DNA of 64,000 nucleotides from positions 60,465-124,464 of the forward strand of contig JAUNSC010000004.1 in the NCBI GenBank assembly GCA_030539395.1, written 5' to 3'. Origin of the DNA: Eubacteriales bacterium (GTDB lineage: Bacteria; Bacillota; Clostridia; Lachnospirales; Lachnospiraceae). The notes beneath the pieces are model-generated. The model was given only the letters and a program-made list of their open reading frames with translations, was not told the DNA's origin and made no database searches. How positions within the stretch are numbered: the first letter of the stretch is position 1; each line of letters begins with the position of its first letter. This document shows positions 17,569 to 25,705 of the stretch, piece by piece. The translations under genes were made by a program, and so were the position numbers.

Positions 17569-17886
17569 ATTAAATTCCTGTTCATCGAGGAATTGATCAA
17601 ATGCATCTGCTGCAGCTTCGTATTCATCATCATCTTCAATGTTTTCAAGAGTCGGTTCACCGTTTATCTCTCTGTAACGATACAGGAACACTTCGCCGTC
17701 TTCATTTTCTCCATTTTCATCCAGAGGAAGAAGAGCAATATACTGATTATCACCTGACGGGAAAATAGTCAGAATAGCACATTCAAGCACTTCATCATTA
17801 TCCAAAGTAAGTGTAACTGTAGGGCGGTCGCAGTCACTGCCGCAGCTTGCGCAATTTCCATTGCAGATATCCATATTTTCACTCAT
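17551..17886 (-). CDS. DUF1292 family protein with N-terminal cysteine cluster
   Basis: A small acidic protein of 111 residues. The core (VTLTLDNDEVLECAILTIF, then YIALLPLD and EVFLYRY) is the DUF1292 beta-rich fold, a family widespread in Firmicutes with no known activity. Upstream of it is a Cys-rich stretch (CNGNCASCGSDC) with the spacing C-x3-C-x2-C-x3-C, able to bind a metal. The C-terminal third is strongly acidic. The start at 17886 has AGAGAGGT upstream; an ATG 10 codons earlier lacks a site. A possible minus-strand promoter is TTGCAT (17952-17957) with TAAAGT 17 bases on. Confidence 0.85.
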   Translation of the reverse strand: MSENMDICNGNCASCGSDCDRPTVTLTLDNDEVLECAILTIFPSGDNQYIALLPLDENGENEDGEVFLYRYREINGEPTLENIEDDDEYEAAADAFDQFLDEQEFNEMDGE

Positions 17887-18035
17887 GGAATATACCTCTC
17901 TTTTTTTGTATTTCATTAAGATAGAACCACTTTAGCAAAATAATGCTATAAATGCAAGTAAATTTCCAAAACTCTTATACATTTTAGAAAAAAGTATGTT
18001 ATACTAAATTCAAATGCGAAAAGGAGGAGTGGAAT

Positions 18036-19862
18036 ATGGAAAAAGCACAGAAGAGATTTGAGATTGACATCAAAAAAATTCCTTCCTGCCAGCCGGGTAC
18101 GGTAAAAGAAAAAAATGGAATCCGTTTTACACTTTCTGTTCCGGAAGGGGAGAAAGCAACCCTTGTTTTGTATGATAAAGAAAGTAAAGATATAGTGTCT
18201 GAGATTGCCTTTCCGGCGGAAGCCTGTACAGGCAATCTGCATTCTATGAAAGTTACGGAACTTTCATGGCGGGATTATTTATATAATTATAGAATCGGGG
18301 ACAAAATAATCTGCGATCCATATGCAAAATTGCTTGCAGACCGGAATGGAGCTGTAAATGCAGATGCATATTGTGAATTGATATTTGATTCCTTTGACTG
18401 GAAAGAGGACAGAAAACCGGATCTTGCTTACAGTGATACAGTTATATATCATTTGCATGTGCGGAATTTTACAATGGGTTCAGGTTCCGGTGTTAGACAT
18501 AAAGGAACATTTTTGGGGCTTCAGGAAAAAATAAAATATCTGAAGGAACTTGGAATTAACCAGGTGAAACTGATGCCTGTTTATGAGTATGGATTGAATC
18601 CAAATACAGAAAGTAAACTGGAAGAACGGTATATAAAATCGAATAAAAACAGAAAAAAAGATTGTTGGGGATATAGTAAAGGCAGTTATTTTGCGGTCAA
18701 TCGAAAATATGCAGCTACGGCGAATCCGGTAAAAGAGTTTAAAAACATGGTAAAGGCATTTCATGAGAATGGAATGGAAGTGATTCTGGACATGTTTTTT
18801 CCTGCTGATGTGTCAGTCCGCATGATTTTGGACTGTCTCTCTTACTGGTCATGTGAGTATCATGTGGATGGTTTTCATATTTTCGGAAGGGATGACAGCG
18901 CTCTGCTGCTGGCAGGTGATCCTGTACTTGCATCCTGCAAAATCCTTGTTCCCGGTTTACCTGAGAACGGAAAAAAGAAAAATGGAAAATTTGTGCAGTG
19001 CAATGATGGTTTTCTTGTTGAAGCCAGAAAATTGCTGAAAGGTGATGAGGGAATTCTGGAGGCGTTTGTCTGTCGCAGCAGGATTAACCCTGCCGGAAGC
19101 GGAACAATAAATTATGTGATAAATCATGATGGATTTACGTTGATGGACCTTGTAAGTTATGATACCAAACATAATGAAGATAACGGTGAAGATAACAGGG
19201 ACGGAGCGGAGTATAATTTTAGCTGGAATTGCGGAGTAGAAGGCCCAAGCAGCAAAAAAGCAGTGTTGGCACTGCGAAGAAGACAGATGAAAAATGCCTT
19301 TCTTATGATGTTTCTCGCACAGGGAACGCCGATGATAATGAGCGGTGATGAATTTGGAAATTCCCAAAAGGGAAATAATAATCCATATTGTCTTGATAAT
19401 GAAATTTCCTGGGTTGACTGGAAAGCATACAGGAGAAACAGAAAACTTACAGAGTTTGTGCAAAAAGCGATTGATTTCAGAAAGGAACACCGTATCCTCC
19501 ATATGGACAAAGAACCAGGGATGACAGATTATAAGTCATGGGGATATCCGGATCTATCTTATCACAGTAATCGTGCATGGTACAGCGGCTTTGAGTATGA
19601 CAACCGTCAGGTTGGCATGATGTATTGCGGAAAGTACGTTGATACAGATGAATATGTGTATATAGCATATAATTTAAATCCGTTGGAGCAGGAACTGGCT
19701 TTGCCTAAGCTTCCTTTGGGTTATGCATGGCATAAGGCAATCGACACGTCATTAGAGGAAAGTTTTATAAAAGAAGAGGAGCAGGAAGTACTTGAAAATA
19801 TACGAAGCTGTGTTTTTCCTGCGCGCAGTATTTCAGTTTTAATTGGAAAGAAGGTAAAGTAA
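18036..19862 (+). CDS. GH13 glycogen-debranching-like protein without catalytic residues (putative pseudoenzyme)
   Basis: The 608-residue product is built like GlgX/isoamylase: an N-terminal CBM48-like domain, a TIM barrel (YHLHVRNFTMGSGSGV, GINQVKLMPVYEY, GTPMIMSGDEFGNSQKGNNN) and a C-terminal beta domain. The key GH13 positions are altered. Region I, usually DVVYNH, reads D252-MFFPA. Region II, usually GFRFD, reads G279-FHIF, so the nucleophile is F283. The acid/base Glu of region III is replaced (KILVPG, P306). Region IV NHD (363-365) is intact. The reading frame is open and normally spaced, so this is not decay. It may bind glycogen or regulate another enzyme. GGAGGAG precedes the start; TATACT at 18000-18005 is a probable -10. 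Confidence 0.85.
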   Translation: MEKAQKRFEIDIKKIPSCQPGTVKEKNGIRFTLSVPEGEKATLVLYDKESKDIVSEIAFPAEACTGNLHSMKVTELSWRDYLYNYRIGDKIICDPYAKLLADRNGAVNADAYCELIFDSFDWKEDRKPDLAYSDTVIYHLHVRNFTMGSGSGVRHKGTFLGLQEKIKYLKELGINQVKLMPVYEYGLNPNTESKLEERYIKSNKNRKKDCWGYSKGSYFAVNRKYAATANPVKEFKNMVKAFHENGMEVILDMFFPADVSVRMILDCLSYWSCEYHVDGFHIFGRDDSALLLAGDPVLASCKILVPGLPENGKKKNGKFVQCNDGFLVEARKLLKGDEGILEAFVCRSRINPAGSGTINYVINHDGFTLMDLVSYDTKHNEDNGEDNRDGAEYNFSWNCGVEGPSSKKAVLALRRRQMKNAFLMMFLAQGTPMIMSGDEFGNSQKGNNNPYCLDNEISWVDWKAYRRNRKLTEFVQKAIDFRKEHRILHMDKEPGMTDYKSWGYPDLSYHSNRAWYSGFEYDNRQVGMMYCGKYVDTDEYVYIAYNLNPLEQELALPKLPLGYAWHKAIDTSLEESFIKEEEQEVLENIRSCVFPARSISVLIGKKVK

Positions 19863-19863
19863 C

Positions 19864-20445
19864 ATGGATATATTAGGTCATTTTACTACCATAACAGAGC
19901 ATAAGATTATGGTTATGCGGCATTGCTTCCGTATTGGACTGTACTGGCAGGGACTGACCCATGATATGTCAAAATATATGCCCAGTGAATTTCTTCAGGG
20001 AATAAAATATTATCAGGGAACCTGCAGTCCCAATAATGCAGAACGCAAGGACAAAGGATATTCGGCTGCATGGCTTCATCATAAGGGCAGAAATAAACAT
20101 CATTTTGAGTATTGGATTGACTATAGTACAGATAAGAATAAGCCGGGTATGACGGGTATGAGGATGCCCAGAAGATATGTGGCAGAAATGCTGGCAGACC
20201 GGATCGCAGCTTCAAAAGTGTATAATAAGGGATCATATACGAATCATCACCCGCTGCAGTATTATTTGAAAGGAAAAGATCATTATATGATCCATCCGAA
20301 AACGCAGCGGGAACTGGAATTCCTGCTGCGTTATCTGGACAAATTCGGTGAAGAGGAATGCTTCCGCTTTGTGCGTGAAGTTTATTTAAAACGAAAACCA
20401 CATAGAAAACGCTGCATTTCTATTATAAAGGGATATGACAGATAG
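19864..20445 (+). CDS. DUF5662 family protein
   Basis: The 193-residue product begins one base after the stop codon of the GH13 gene, so the two are co-transcribed. It resembles DUF5662, a family without known function. It is rich in His and Tyr. Visible conserved-looking clusters are THDMSKYMPSEF near residue 33, HHKGRNKHHFEYW near 72-84, and MPRRYVAEMLADRIAASKVY near 100-120. The His/Asp pattern (HD...HH...D) hints at a metal-dependent phosphohydrolase-like fold, but that is only inference. It converges on luxS with no intergenic base: its TAG ends at 20445 and the luxS stop begins at 20446. Confidence 0.75.
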   Translation: MDILGHFTTITEHKIMVMRHCFRIGLYWQGLTHDMSKYMPSEFLQGIKYYQGTCSPNNAERKDKGYSAAWLHHKGRNKHHFEYWIDYSTDKNKPGMTGMRMPRRYVAEMLADRIAASKVYNKGSYTNHHPLQYYLKGKDHYMIHPKTQRELEFLLRYLDKFGEEECFRFVREVYLKRKPHRKRCISIIKGYDR

Positions 20446-20925
20446 TTAATCCGGATAAATCAATCTTTCAGGTTTTATATCTGTAAGGACTTCTTTGAGG
20501 TATTTTCCGGCAAGATAGTTGGCCATGGGAAGATTCATATCAAGATAATTTCCGCAGTCGCGGGCGCTTGCACCGGGCACTTCTCCGGAAAAATCCCGGA
20601 TGAAAGTAAACATTTCCTGCATCAGTGATACGATATCTTTTGAATCATAGTCGCCGGCAAGCAGAAGATAAAAACCTGTGCGGCATCCCATAGGTCCAAA
20701 ATAGACAGTTTTTTCACCATAGACAGGATGATTTCTTAAAAATGTGGCACCCAGATGTTCTATGGTATGTACTTCCGCAGTATTCATAACGGGTTCTTCG
20801 TTTGGAGAAGTCATTCTAAGGTCAAAAGTGGTAACTGTTTCGGTACCAATATGATCTTTTCTTGATACATATATCCCCGGCTGCAGTGAAAGATGATTGA
20901 TTGTAAAACTTGCGATTTTTTCCAT
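20446..20925 (-). CDS. luxS: S-ribosylhomocysteine lyase (AI-2 synthase)
   Basis: Cleaves S-ribosylhomocysteine to homocysteine and DPD, the AI-2 precursor, as part of S-adenosylhomocysteine recycling. The metal ligands H53 and H57 ([13 protein letters not shown]) and C124 ([14 protein letters not shown]) are present, as is the catalytic C81 in [11 protein letters not shown]. The 159-residue length is typical. The gene is transcribed away from trpS; the two divergent promoters touch in a palindrome. Confidence 0.96.
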   Translation of the reverse strand: MEKIASFTINHLSLQPGIYVSRKDHIGTETVTTFDLRMTSPNEEPVMNTAEVHTIEHLGATFLRNHPVYGEKTVYFGPMGCRTGFYLLLAGDYDSKDIVSLMQEMFTFIRDFSGEVPGASARDCGNYLDMNLPMANYLAGKYLKEVLTDIKPERLIYPD

Positions 20926-20973
20926 ATTATAATTCCTTTCGTTTTCAGATAGTAATATCTTTTTCTGCCTATA

Positions 20974-21002
20974 AGTATGATGTATTTGCGGCTAAAAGTC
21001 AA
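20974..21002 (-). promoter_or_regulatory. luxS promoter
   Basis: On the minus strand TTGACT (20997-21002) is followed after 17 bases by CATACT (20974-20979). Its -35 is immediately adjacent to that of trpS. Confidence 0.6.
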
Positions 21003-21031
21003 TTGACTTATTTTAGTTTAGATGATAAACT
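21003..21031 (+). promoter_or_regulatory. trpS promoter, back-to-back with luxS promoter
   Basis: TTGACT (21003-21008), 17-base spacer, TAAACT (21026-21031). Together with the luxS -35 it makes the 14-bp palindrome AAGTCAATTGACTT (20996-21009). The leader is about 20 bases, too short for a T-box. Confidence 0.6.
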
Positions 21032-21056
21032 TGAATGGGTTATAAGGAGGCAAACT

Positions 21057-22061
21057 ATGATCAACGATAAAAAAGTATTATTCAGCGGTATGCAGGCAAC
21101 CGGTAATCTGACTCTGGGCAATTATCTGGGTGCACTGAAAAACTGGGTGAAGCTCAGTGACGAATATGAATGTTTCTATTGTGTAGTGGATGAACATTCT
21201 ATTACTGTGCGCCAGGATCCTGCTACACTCCGAAAACGTGCCAGAGCGCTGCTGACGTTATATATTGCGGCAGGGCTTGATCCTGAAAAGAACTGTATTT
21301 ATTATCAGTCCCATGTGTCAGGTCATGCGGAACTTGCGTGGATATTGAATTGTTTCACATATATGGGTGAGCTTAACCGTATGACACAGTTTAAGGATAA
21401 ATCTGCAAAACATGCCGACAATATTAATGCCGGTCTGTTTACTTATCCCGTATTGATGGCTGCAGACATTCTTCTTTTTCAGGCGGATGTGGTTCCTGTG
21501 GGAATCGATCAGAAGCAGCATCTGGAAATTACCCGTGATATTGCACAGCGTTTTAACAGCATTTATGGAGATGTATTTACAATCCCTGAACCATATATTG
21601 GAAAATCAGGTGCCAGGATTATGAGTCTGCAGGATCCGTCAAAGAAAATGTCGAAATCAGATGAGAATCCTAACGGAAGTATTTATCTGATGGATGATCC
21701 GGATACAATTATGCGCAAATGCAAACGTGCCGTGACGGATTCAGAGGGTCATATCTGCTATAGGGATGAGCAGCCGGGAGTTAAGAATCTGATTGATATT
21801 TACAGCTCATGCACCGGAAAAACACCGGAAGATGTAGAAAAAGAGTTTGATGGAAAAGGATACGGTGATTTTAAGCTTGCAGTTGGGGAGGCAGTGGTTT
21901 CACAGCTGAAACCGCTCCAGGAAGAGGTTGCCCGTCTGGAAAAAGATAAGGCATTTATTGACAGTGTAATAAAGAATAACGCAGAAAAGGCTGCTTATTA
22001 TGCAAATAAAACACTTCGCAAAGTACAGCGAAAAGTCGGATTTCCTGACAGAATCCGTTAA
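21057..22061 (+). CDS. trpS: tryptophanyl-tRNA synthetase
   Basis: Class I synthetase for tRNA-Trp. The HIGH-type motif is TGNLTLGNYLGAL near residue 13, the KMSKS loop is KKMSKSDENPNG, and GIDQKQHLEITRDIA is a TrpRS signature. The product is 334 residues. The start at 21057 has AAGGAGG six bases upstream; the in-frame ATG 49 codons earlier (20910) overlaps luxS and is rejected. No tryptophan T-box leader is seen. Confidence 0.95.
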   Translation: MINDKKVLFSGMQATGNLTLGNYLGALKNWVKLSDEYECFYCVVDEHSITVRQDPATLRKRARALLTLYIAAGLDPEKNCIYYQSHVSGHAELAWILNCFTYMGELNRMTQFKDKSAKHADNINAGLFTYPVLMAADILLFQADVVPVGIDQKQHLEITRDIAQRFNSIYGDVFTIPEPYIGKSGARIMSLQDPSKKMSKSDENPNGSIYLMDDPDTIMRKCKRAVTDSEGHICYRDEQPGVKNLIDIYSSCTGKTPEDVEKEFDGKGYGDFKLAVGEAVVSQLKPLQEEVARLEKDKAFIDSVIKNNAEKAAYYANKTLRKVQRKVGFPDRIR

Positions 22062-22170
22062 TACTGATTAAGAAATTTGAAAGGAAGGCAGGTGAGCGCA
22101 ATGGATTCAGGTGGCAGTTACCCTTCAGATGGCCGAACGTGTAATTTCATAGAGAAAAGAGGGGTATATT

Positions 22171-23505
22171 ATGGACAGAGATATTTTCAGAGATCTTCTG
22201 AAAGCCAGGGAATTCAAGGCTGTCAGAAGCATCTTAAACGTAATGAATGCCGTGGATATTGCAGCTCTACTGTCCGAATTGGAGGATAAAGACCTTGTTC
22301 TGGCATTTCGTTTGATTCCGAAAGATAAGGCTGCCGATGTATTTGCCAATATGGACGGCAGTCTCCAGAGTAATCTGGTTGAAATGTTTACGGAAACAGA
22401 GCTGAAGGTAATCCTGGATGAGTTGTTTATGGATGATACTGTGGATTTGCTGGAAGAGGTTCCGGCAAATCTTGTCACCAGGATTCTTGAAGCAGTAGAC
22501 AGAGAGAAAAGAAACAAGATTAATGTGTTGTTGAACTATCCGGATGACAGCGCCGGAAGTATCATGACTACAGAGTATGTGGATCTGCGTAAACATACAA
22601 CTGTTGCACAGGCTATGACTCACATAAAAAGAGTAGGTATACACAAGGAAACAATCTATACCTGCTATATTCTGGAGCATCGGAAACTTGTAGGTATTGT
22701 GACAGCGAAAGATCTTATGACCATGGATGATAATGTCACCATGGAGGAGATCATGGAAACAGATATTAAATATGTTACAACCCACAGTGATCAGGAAGAG
22801 GTTGTACGGCTTTTCCGTAAATATGATCTGCTGGCTCTTCCGGTAGTAGATGCAGATAACCTTATGGTTGGTATTGTAACCGTCGATGATGCCATGGATG
22901 TCATGGTCGATGAGACGACGGAGGATATCAGCCGAATGGCGGCTATCAGTCCGAATGAAAAATCTTATTTTGATACGAGTGTATTCCAGCATGCGAAAAG
23001 CCGAATTGGCTGGCTTTTATTTTTGATGTTATCATCAACGGCAACTGGTTTGATTATCACACACTATGAGAAGGCTTTCGCAGCTGTTCCGCTTCTGGTA
23101 TCCTTTATACCGATGCTGACTGGTACGGGTGGAAACTGTGGTTCGCAGAGTTCTGCTTTGATTATCCGCGGACTGGCGCTTGATGAAATTCATTTCAAAG
23201 ATATTTTCAAAGCAATTTTTAAGGAGTTCAGGGTTGCAATTGCAGTAGGTGCAATGCTGGCAGTTGTGAACAGCCTCCGCATTATGATTATGTATCATGA
23301 TCCGCAGATTGCACTTGTTCTGGGACTTTCCCTGATAGTTACCATTGTGATTGCAAAAATGATCGGATGTATGCTGCCGCTTCTTGCAACTAAGATTAAT
23401 GTGGATCCGGCTATTATGTCTGCACCTATCGTATCGACGCTGGTTGATGCGTCATCAATTTTGATTTATTTTCAGATTGCAACATTGATAATGCCTGATT
23501 TATAA
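22171..23505 (+). CDS. mgtE: MgtE-family magnesium transporter
   Basis: Mg2+-gated magnesium channel/transporter. The N-terminal alpha-solenoid (about residues 1-125), two CBS domains (about 130-250, with SIMTTEYV and GIVTVDDAMDVM), a plug helix, and a five-helix membrane domain from about residue 275 follow in the usual order. The membrane signature PMLTGTGGNCGSQSS near residue 313 lines the pore. The length of 444 residues is normal. The 109-base gap upstream (22062-22170) has no recognisable M-box riboswitch and is too short for one; I see only an AGAGGGG ribosome-binding site there. Confidence 0.95.
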   Translation: MDRDIFRDLLKAREFKAVRSILNVMNAVDIAALLSELEDKDLVLAFRLIPKDKAADVFANMDGSLQSNLVEMFTETELKVILDELFMDDTVDLLEEVPANLVTRILEAVDREKRNKINVLLNYPDDSAGSIMTTEYVDLRKHTTVAQAMTHIKRVGIHKETIYTCYILEHRKLVGIVTAKDLMTMDDNVTMEEIMETDIKYVTTHSDQEEVVRLFRKYDLLALPVVDADNLMVGIVTVDDAMDVMVDETTEDISRMAAISPNEKSYFDTSVFQHAKSRIGWLLFLMLSSTATGLIITHYEKAFAAVPLLVSFIPMLTGTGGNCGSQSSALIIRGLALDEIHFKDIFKAIFKEFRVAIAVGAMLAVVNSLRIMIMYHDPQIALVLGLSLIVTIVIAKMIGCMLPLLATKINVDPAIMSAPIVSTLVDASSILIYFQIATLIMPDL

Positions 23506-23512
23506 AACTGAA

Positions 23513-23539
23513 GGATGCACTTTTGTGCATTCTTTTTTT
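23513..23539 (+). terminator. terminator after mgtE
   Basis: GGATGCAC (23513-23520), TTTT loop, GTGCATTC (23525-23532), then seven T. One G-T pair in the stem. Confidence 0.85.
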
Positions 23540-23581
23540 GTGCAACAGAGAATTCTAAGCAAGATTATTTTAATTGCCTGC

Positions 23582-23609
23582 TTGACAAATAGATAAATTA
23601 TGGTAATAT
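23582..23609 (+). promoter_or_regulatory. cysK promoter
   Basis: TTGACA (23582-23587), 16-base spacer, TAATAT (23604-23609), about 50 bases upstream of cysK. Confidence 0.65.
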
Positions 23610-23662
23610 ATATTCATATCAAACAACTAGGAAATATATGAAATGAGATGGAGGAGAACAAA

Positions 23663-24598
23663 ATGGGAAAAATTTATAAATCAAATTTGGAATTGATCGG
23701 TAACACACCGCTTCTTGAAGTGACAAATCTTGAAAAAGAATTACACCTGGAATCCCGTGTGCTTGTCAAACTGGAGTATTTTAATCCTGCGGGCAGTGTG
23801 AAAGACAGAATAGCAAAAGCAATGATTGAAAGTGCGCAGGCCGAAGGAAAATTGAAACCGGGGGCAACGATCATTGAGCCTACTTCCGGAAATACCGGTA
23901 TCGGGCTTGCAGCTATTGCTGCTGCAAAAGGATATAAAATCATCCTCACTATGCCGGAGACGATGAGTGTAGAGAGAAGAAATATTTTGAAAGCATATGG
24001 CGCTGAAATCGTACTGACAGACGGTACAAAGGGAATGAAAGGCGCTATTGCAAAGGCAGATGAACTGGCAAAAGAAATCGAAAACAGTTTTATTCCGGGA
24101 CAATTTGTAAATCCCGCAAATCCGAAAATTCACCGGGAGACGACAGGGCCGGAAATCTGGGAGGATACGGATGGACAGGTAGATATATTTGTTGCAGGCG
24201 TGGGAACCGGCGGAACAATTACGGGAACAGGTGAATATCTGAAAAGCCAAAAAGCAGATTTAAAAGTAGTTGCAGTGGAACCGGCCACTTCACCGGTGCT
24301 TTCTGAAGGAAAAAGCGGACCGCATAAGATTCAGGGAATTGGAGCCGGTTTTGTACCGGAGGTATTAAATACTGCAATTTACGATGAAATCATTAAAGTG
24401 GAAAATGATGATGCGTTTGCAACTGCTAAAAAACTTGGAAAATCAGAAGGAATCCTGACGGGCATTTCTTCCGGGGCAGCTCTTTTCGCAGCCCTTGAAC
24501 TTGCACAAAGACCGGAAAATAAGGGAAAAACAATTGTGGCACTTCTTCCGGATAACGGAGACCGTTATTATTCTACTCCTCTTTATATAGAAAACTGA
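23663..24598 (+). CDS. cysK: cysteine synthase A (O-acetylserine sulfhydrylase)
   Basis: PLP enzyme forming cysteine from O-acetylserine and sulfide. The N-terminus IGNTPLLEV, the PLP lysine K47 in PAGSVKDR, the substrate loop [10 protein letters not shown], the phosphate loop GTGGTITG and the C-terminal GISSGAAL are all present. The product is 311 residues. The ATG at 23663 is chosen because the GGAGGAG overlapping the in-frame ATG at 23648 is its ribosome-binding site. It is a single gene between its own promoter and a strong terminator. Confidence 0.95.
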   Translation: MGKIYKSNLELIGNTPLLEVTNLEKELHLESRVLVKLEYFNPAGSVKDRIAKAMIESAQAEGKLKPGATIIEPTSGNTGIGLAAIAAAKGYKIILTMPETMSVERRNILKAYGAEIVLTDGTKGMKGAIAKADELAKEIENSFIPGQFVNPANPKIHRETTGPEIWEDTDGQVDIFVAGVGTGGTITGTGEYLKSQKADLKVVAVEPATSPVLSEGKSGPHKIQGIGAGFVPEVLNTAIYDEIIKVENDDAFATAKKLGKSEGILTGISSGAALFAALELAQRPENKGKTIVALLPDNGDRYYSTPLYIEN

Positions 24599-24613
24599 CA
24601 TATATTAAGGACT

Positions 24614-24658
24614 CCCCTGCATATACTGGATCAGTATATGTAAGGGGGTATTTTTTTT
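24614..24658 (+). terminator. strong terminator after cysK
   Basis: CCCCT and GCATATACT pair with AGTATATGT and AGGGG around a GGATC loop, with a single bulged A, followed by eight T (24651-24658). The downstream arm AAGGGGG also looks like a ribosome-binding site for the TTG at 24657. Confidence 0.85.
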
Positions 24659-25427
24659 GAATCTGGCAAGACTGGAATTGTACATACCTAAATGGGTTGA
24701 AATGCTTCCACCGGAGCATCCTGTAAAGGAGGGGCTGGTAAATGCAGCGAAAGAACTTATGCAAAATGGTGAAAGAACGGAAGGCGAGGATGGAGATAAT
24801 CTTGATGTCATAAGAAAACTTGAATTTGTAAGTAAGACGACAAGAGAAAATACTCAGGAAGAAGGAACGGAAAAGATCCGGGTGGATGTGGATGATGCAT
24901 GGTATTATCGTATGCTCAGCGAACTGGCAGGAGTAAGAATCGAAGGAGAATATCAGCTTATATCCATGATAAAAGAGCTTTCCAGATTAAAGTCAGAATA
25001 TATGAAAGCAAAGGACGCTATGGAAGATGTGCGAAATACCGGATATGGAGTCATAACGCCGGGCCTTGATGAAATTCAGATGGAAGAACCAATCGTCACC
25101 CGCCAGGGAAACAAATTCGGAGTGAAATTGAAAGCGGTCAGTCCATCTGTACATCTGATCCGTGCGGTTGTAGAGACGGAAATATCTACTAATGTAGGAA
25201 ATGAACAACAGGCAGAAGATTTGATTTCTTTTATAAAAAATGCGGAGCAGTCACAGGAAGGAATATGGGAAACTAATATATTCGGTAAAACGATAAGAGA
25301 GATGACGGAAGATGGCATACAGGAAAAGGTGGCAAAGATTACAGATGAAAGCCGGCAGAAACTTCAGGATGTGATGCAGAGAATTGTGAATGAAAACAAA
25401 GGCGGATTTATCTGTATCATTATATAA
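24657..25427 (+). pseudogene. spoIVA: C-terminal half of stage IV sporulation protein A (SpoIVA), N-terminal ATPase missing
   Basis: The 256 codons match the C-terminal half of SpoIVA, the ATP-driven protein that builds the basement layer of the spore coat. Recognisable SpoIVA segments are ELYIPKWVEMLPPEHP, MLSELAGVRIEGEYQL, TGYGVITPGLDEI, QGNKFGVKLKAVSPS, WETNIFGKTI and the end GGFICIII. Full-length SpoIVA is about 490 residues, so about 235 are missing, including the Walker A/B ATPase. The frame opens right after a terminator, with an in-frame stop at 24606 and no ATG; TTG at 24657 is the only plausible start, with AAGGGGG nine bases upstream. No internal stop or frameshift is present, so the truncation is recent, or the fragment has been kept. 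Another intact copy elsewhere is likely but unseen. Confidence 0.75.
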
Positions 25428-25428
25428 T

Positions 25429-25512
25429 GATGTCAGGATTGCGGGAGTGAGAAGCACGGAACAATCCATAAGACATCTTTTGATTCTAATGTCATATAAT
25501 GTGGATATTTAT
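25429..25512. other. intergenic stretch after the SpoIVA fragment with a long-range hairpin
   Basis: GATGTC (25429-25434) and GGATT (25436-25440) can pair with AATCC (25463-25467) and GACATC (25472-25477), which is followed by TTTTGA. This could be the original spoIVA terminator. Nothing else is recognised here. Confidence 0.35.
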
Positions 25513-25542
25513 AAAAAATGGGCGCTTGTTCGCTCATTTTTT
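25513..25542 (+). terminator. hairpin terminator upstream of the cell-wall-protein operon
   Basis: AAAAAATGGGCG (25513-25524) pairs with CGCTCATTTTTT (25531-25542) around CTTGTT, with one G-T pair. The A-run and T-run make it able to act on either strand. Confidence 0.75.
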
Positions 25543-25617
25543 GTGTGGTTAAAGGATGATTTTAATTGATATTCTAAATCAATTTGGAACATTGAGAAAG
25601 AAATTTGTTGCAAAACA

Positions 25618-25646
25618 TTGACACAAAGACAAACAAACGTTATAAT
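25618..25646 (+). promoter_or_regulatory. perfect-consensus sigma-A promoter for the cell-wall-protein pair
   Basis: TTGACA (25618-25623), 17-base spacer, TATAAT (25641-25646). Exact consensus in both boxes and spacing. The leader is about 50 bases. Confidence 0.85.
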
Positions 25647-25705
25647 ATTATAATAAGTTAATAATTTTGTAATAAAATGTGGGAGAGGGTATAATACGTA
25701 TAGTT

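Noticed and set aside
20926-21056. T-box leader ahead of trpS
   Set aside because: The predicted leader is about 20 bases and contains no T-box core or terminator/antiterminator pair.
22077-22289. Small reading frame overlapping the start of mgtE, possible leader peptide
   Set aside because: It overlaps mgtE by over 100 bases in another frame, with no conserved features. An M-box riboswitch was also looked for in 22062-22170 and not found; the gap is too short.
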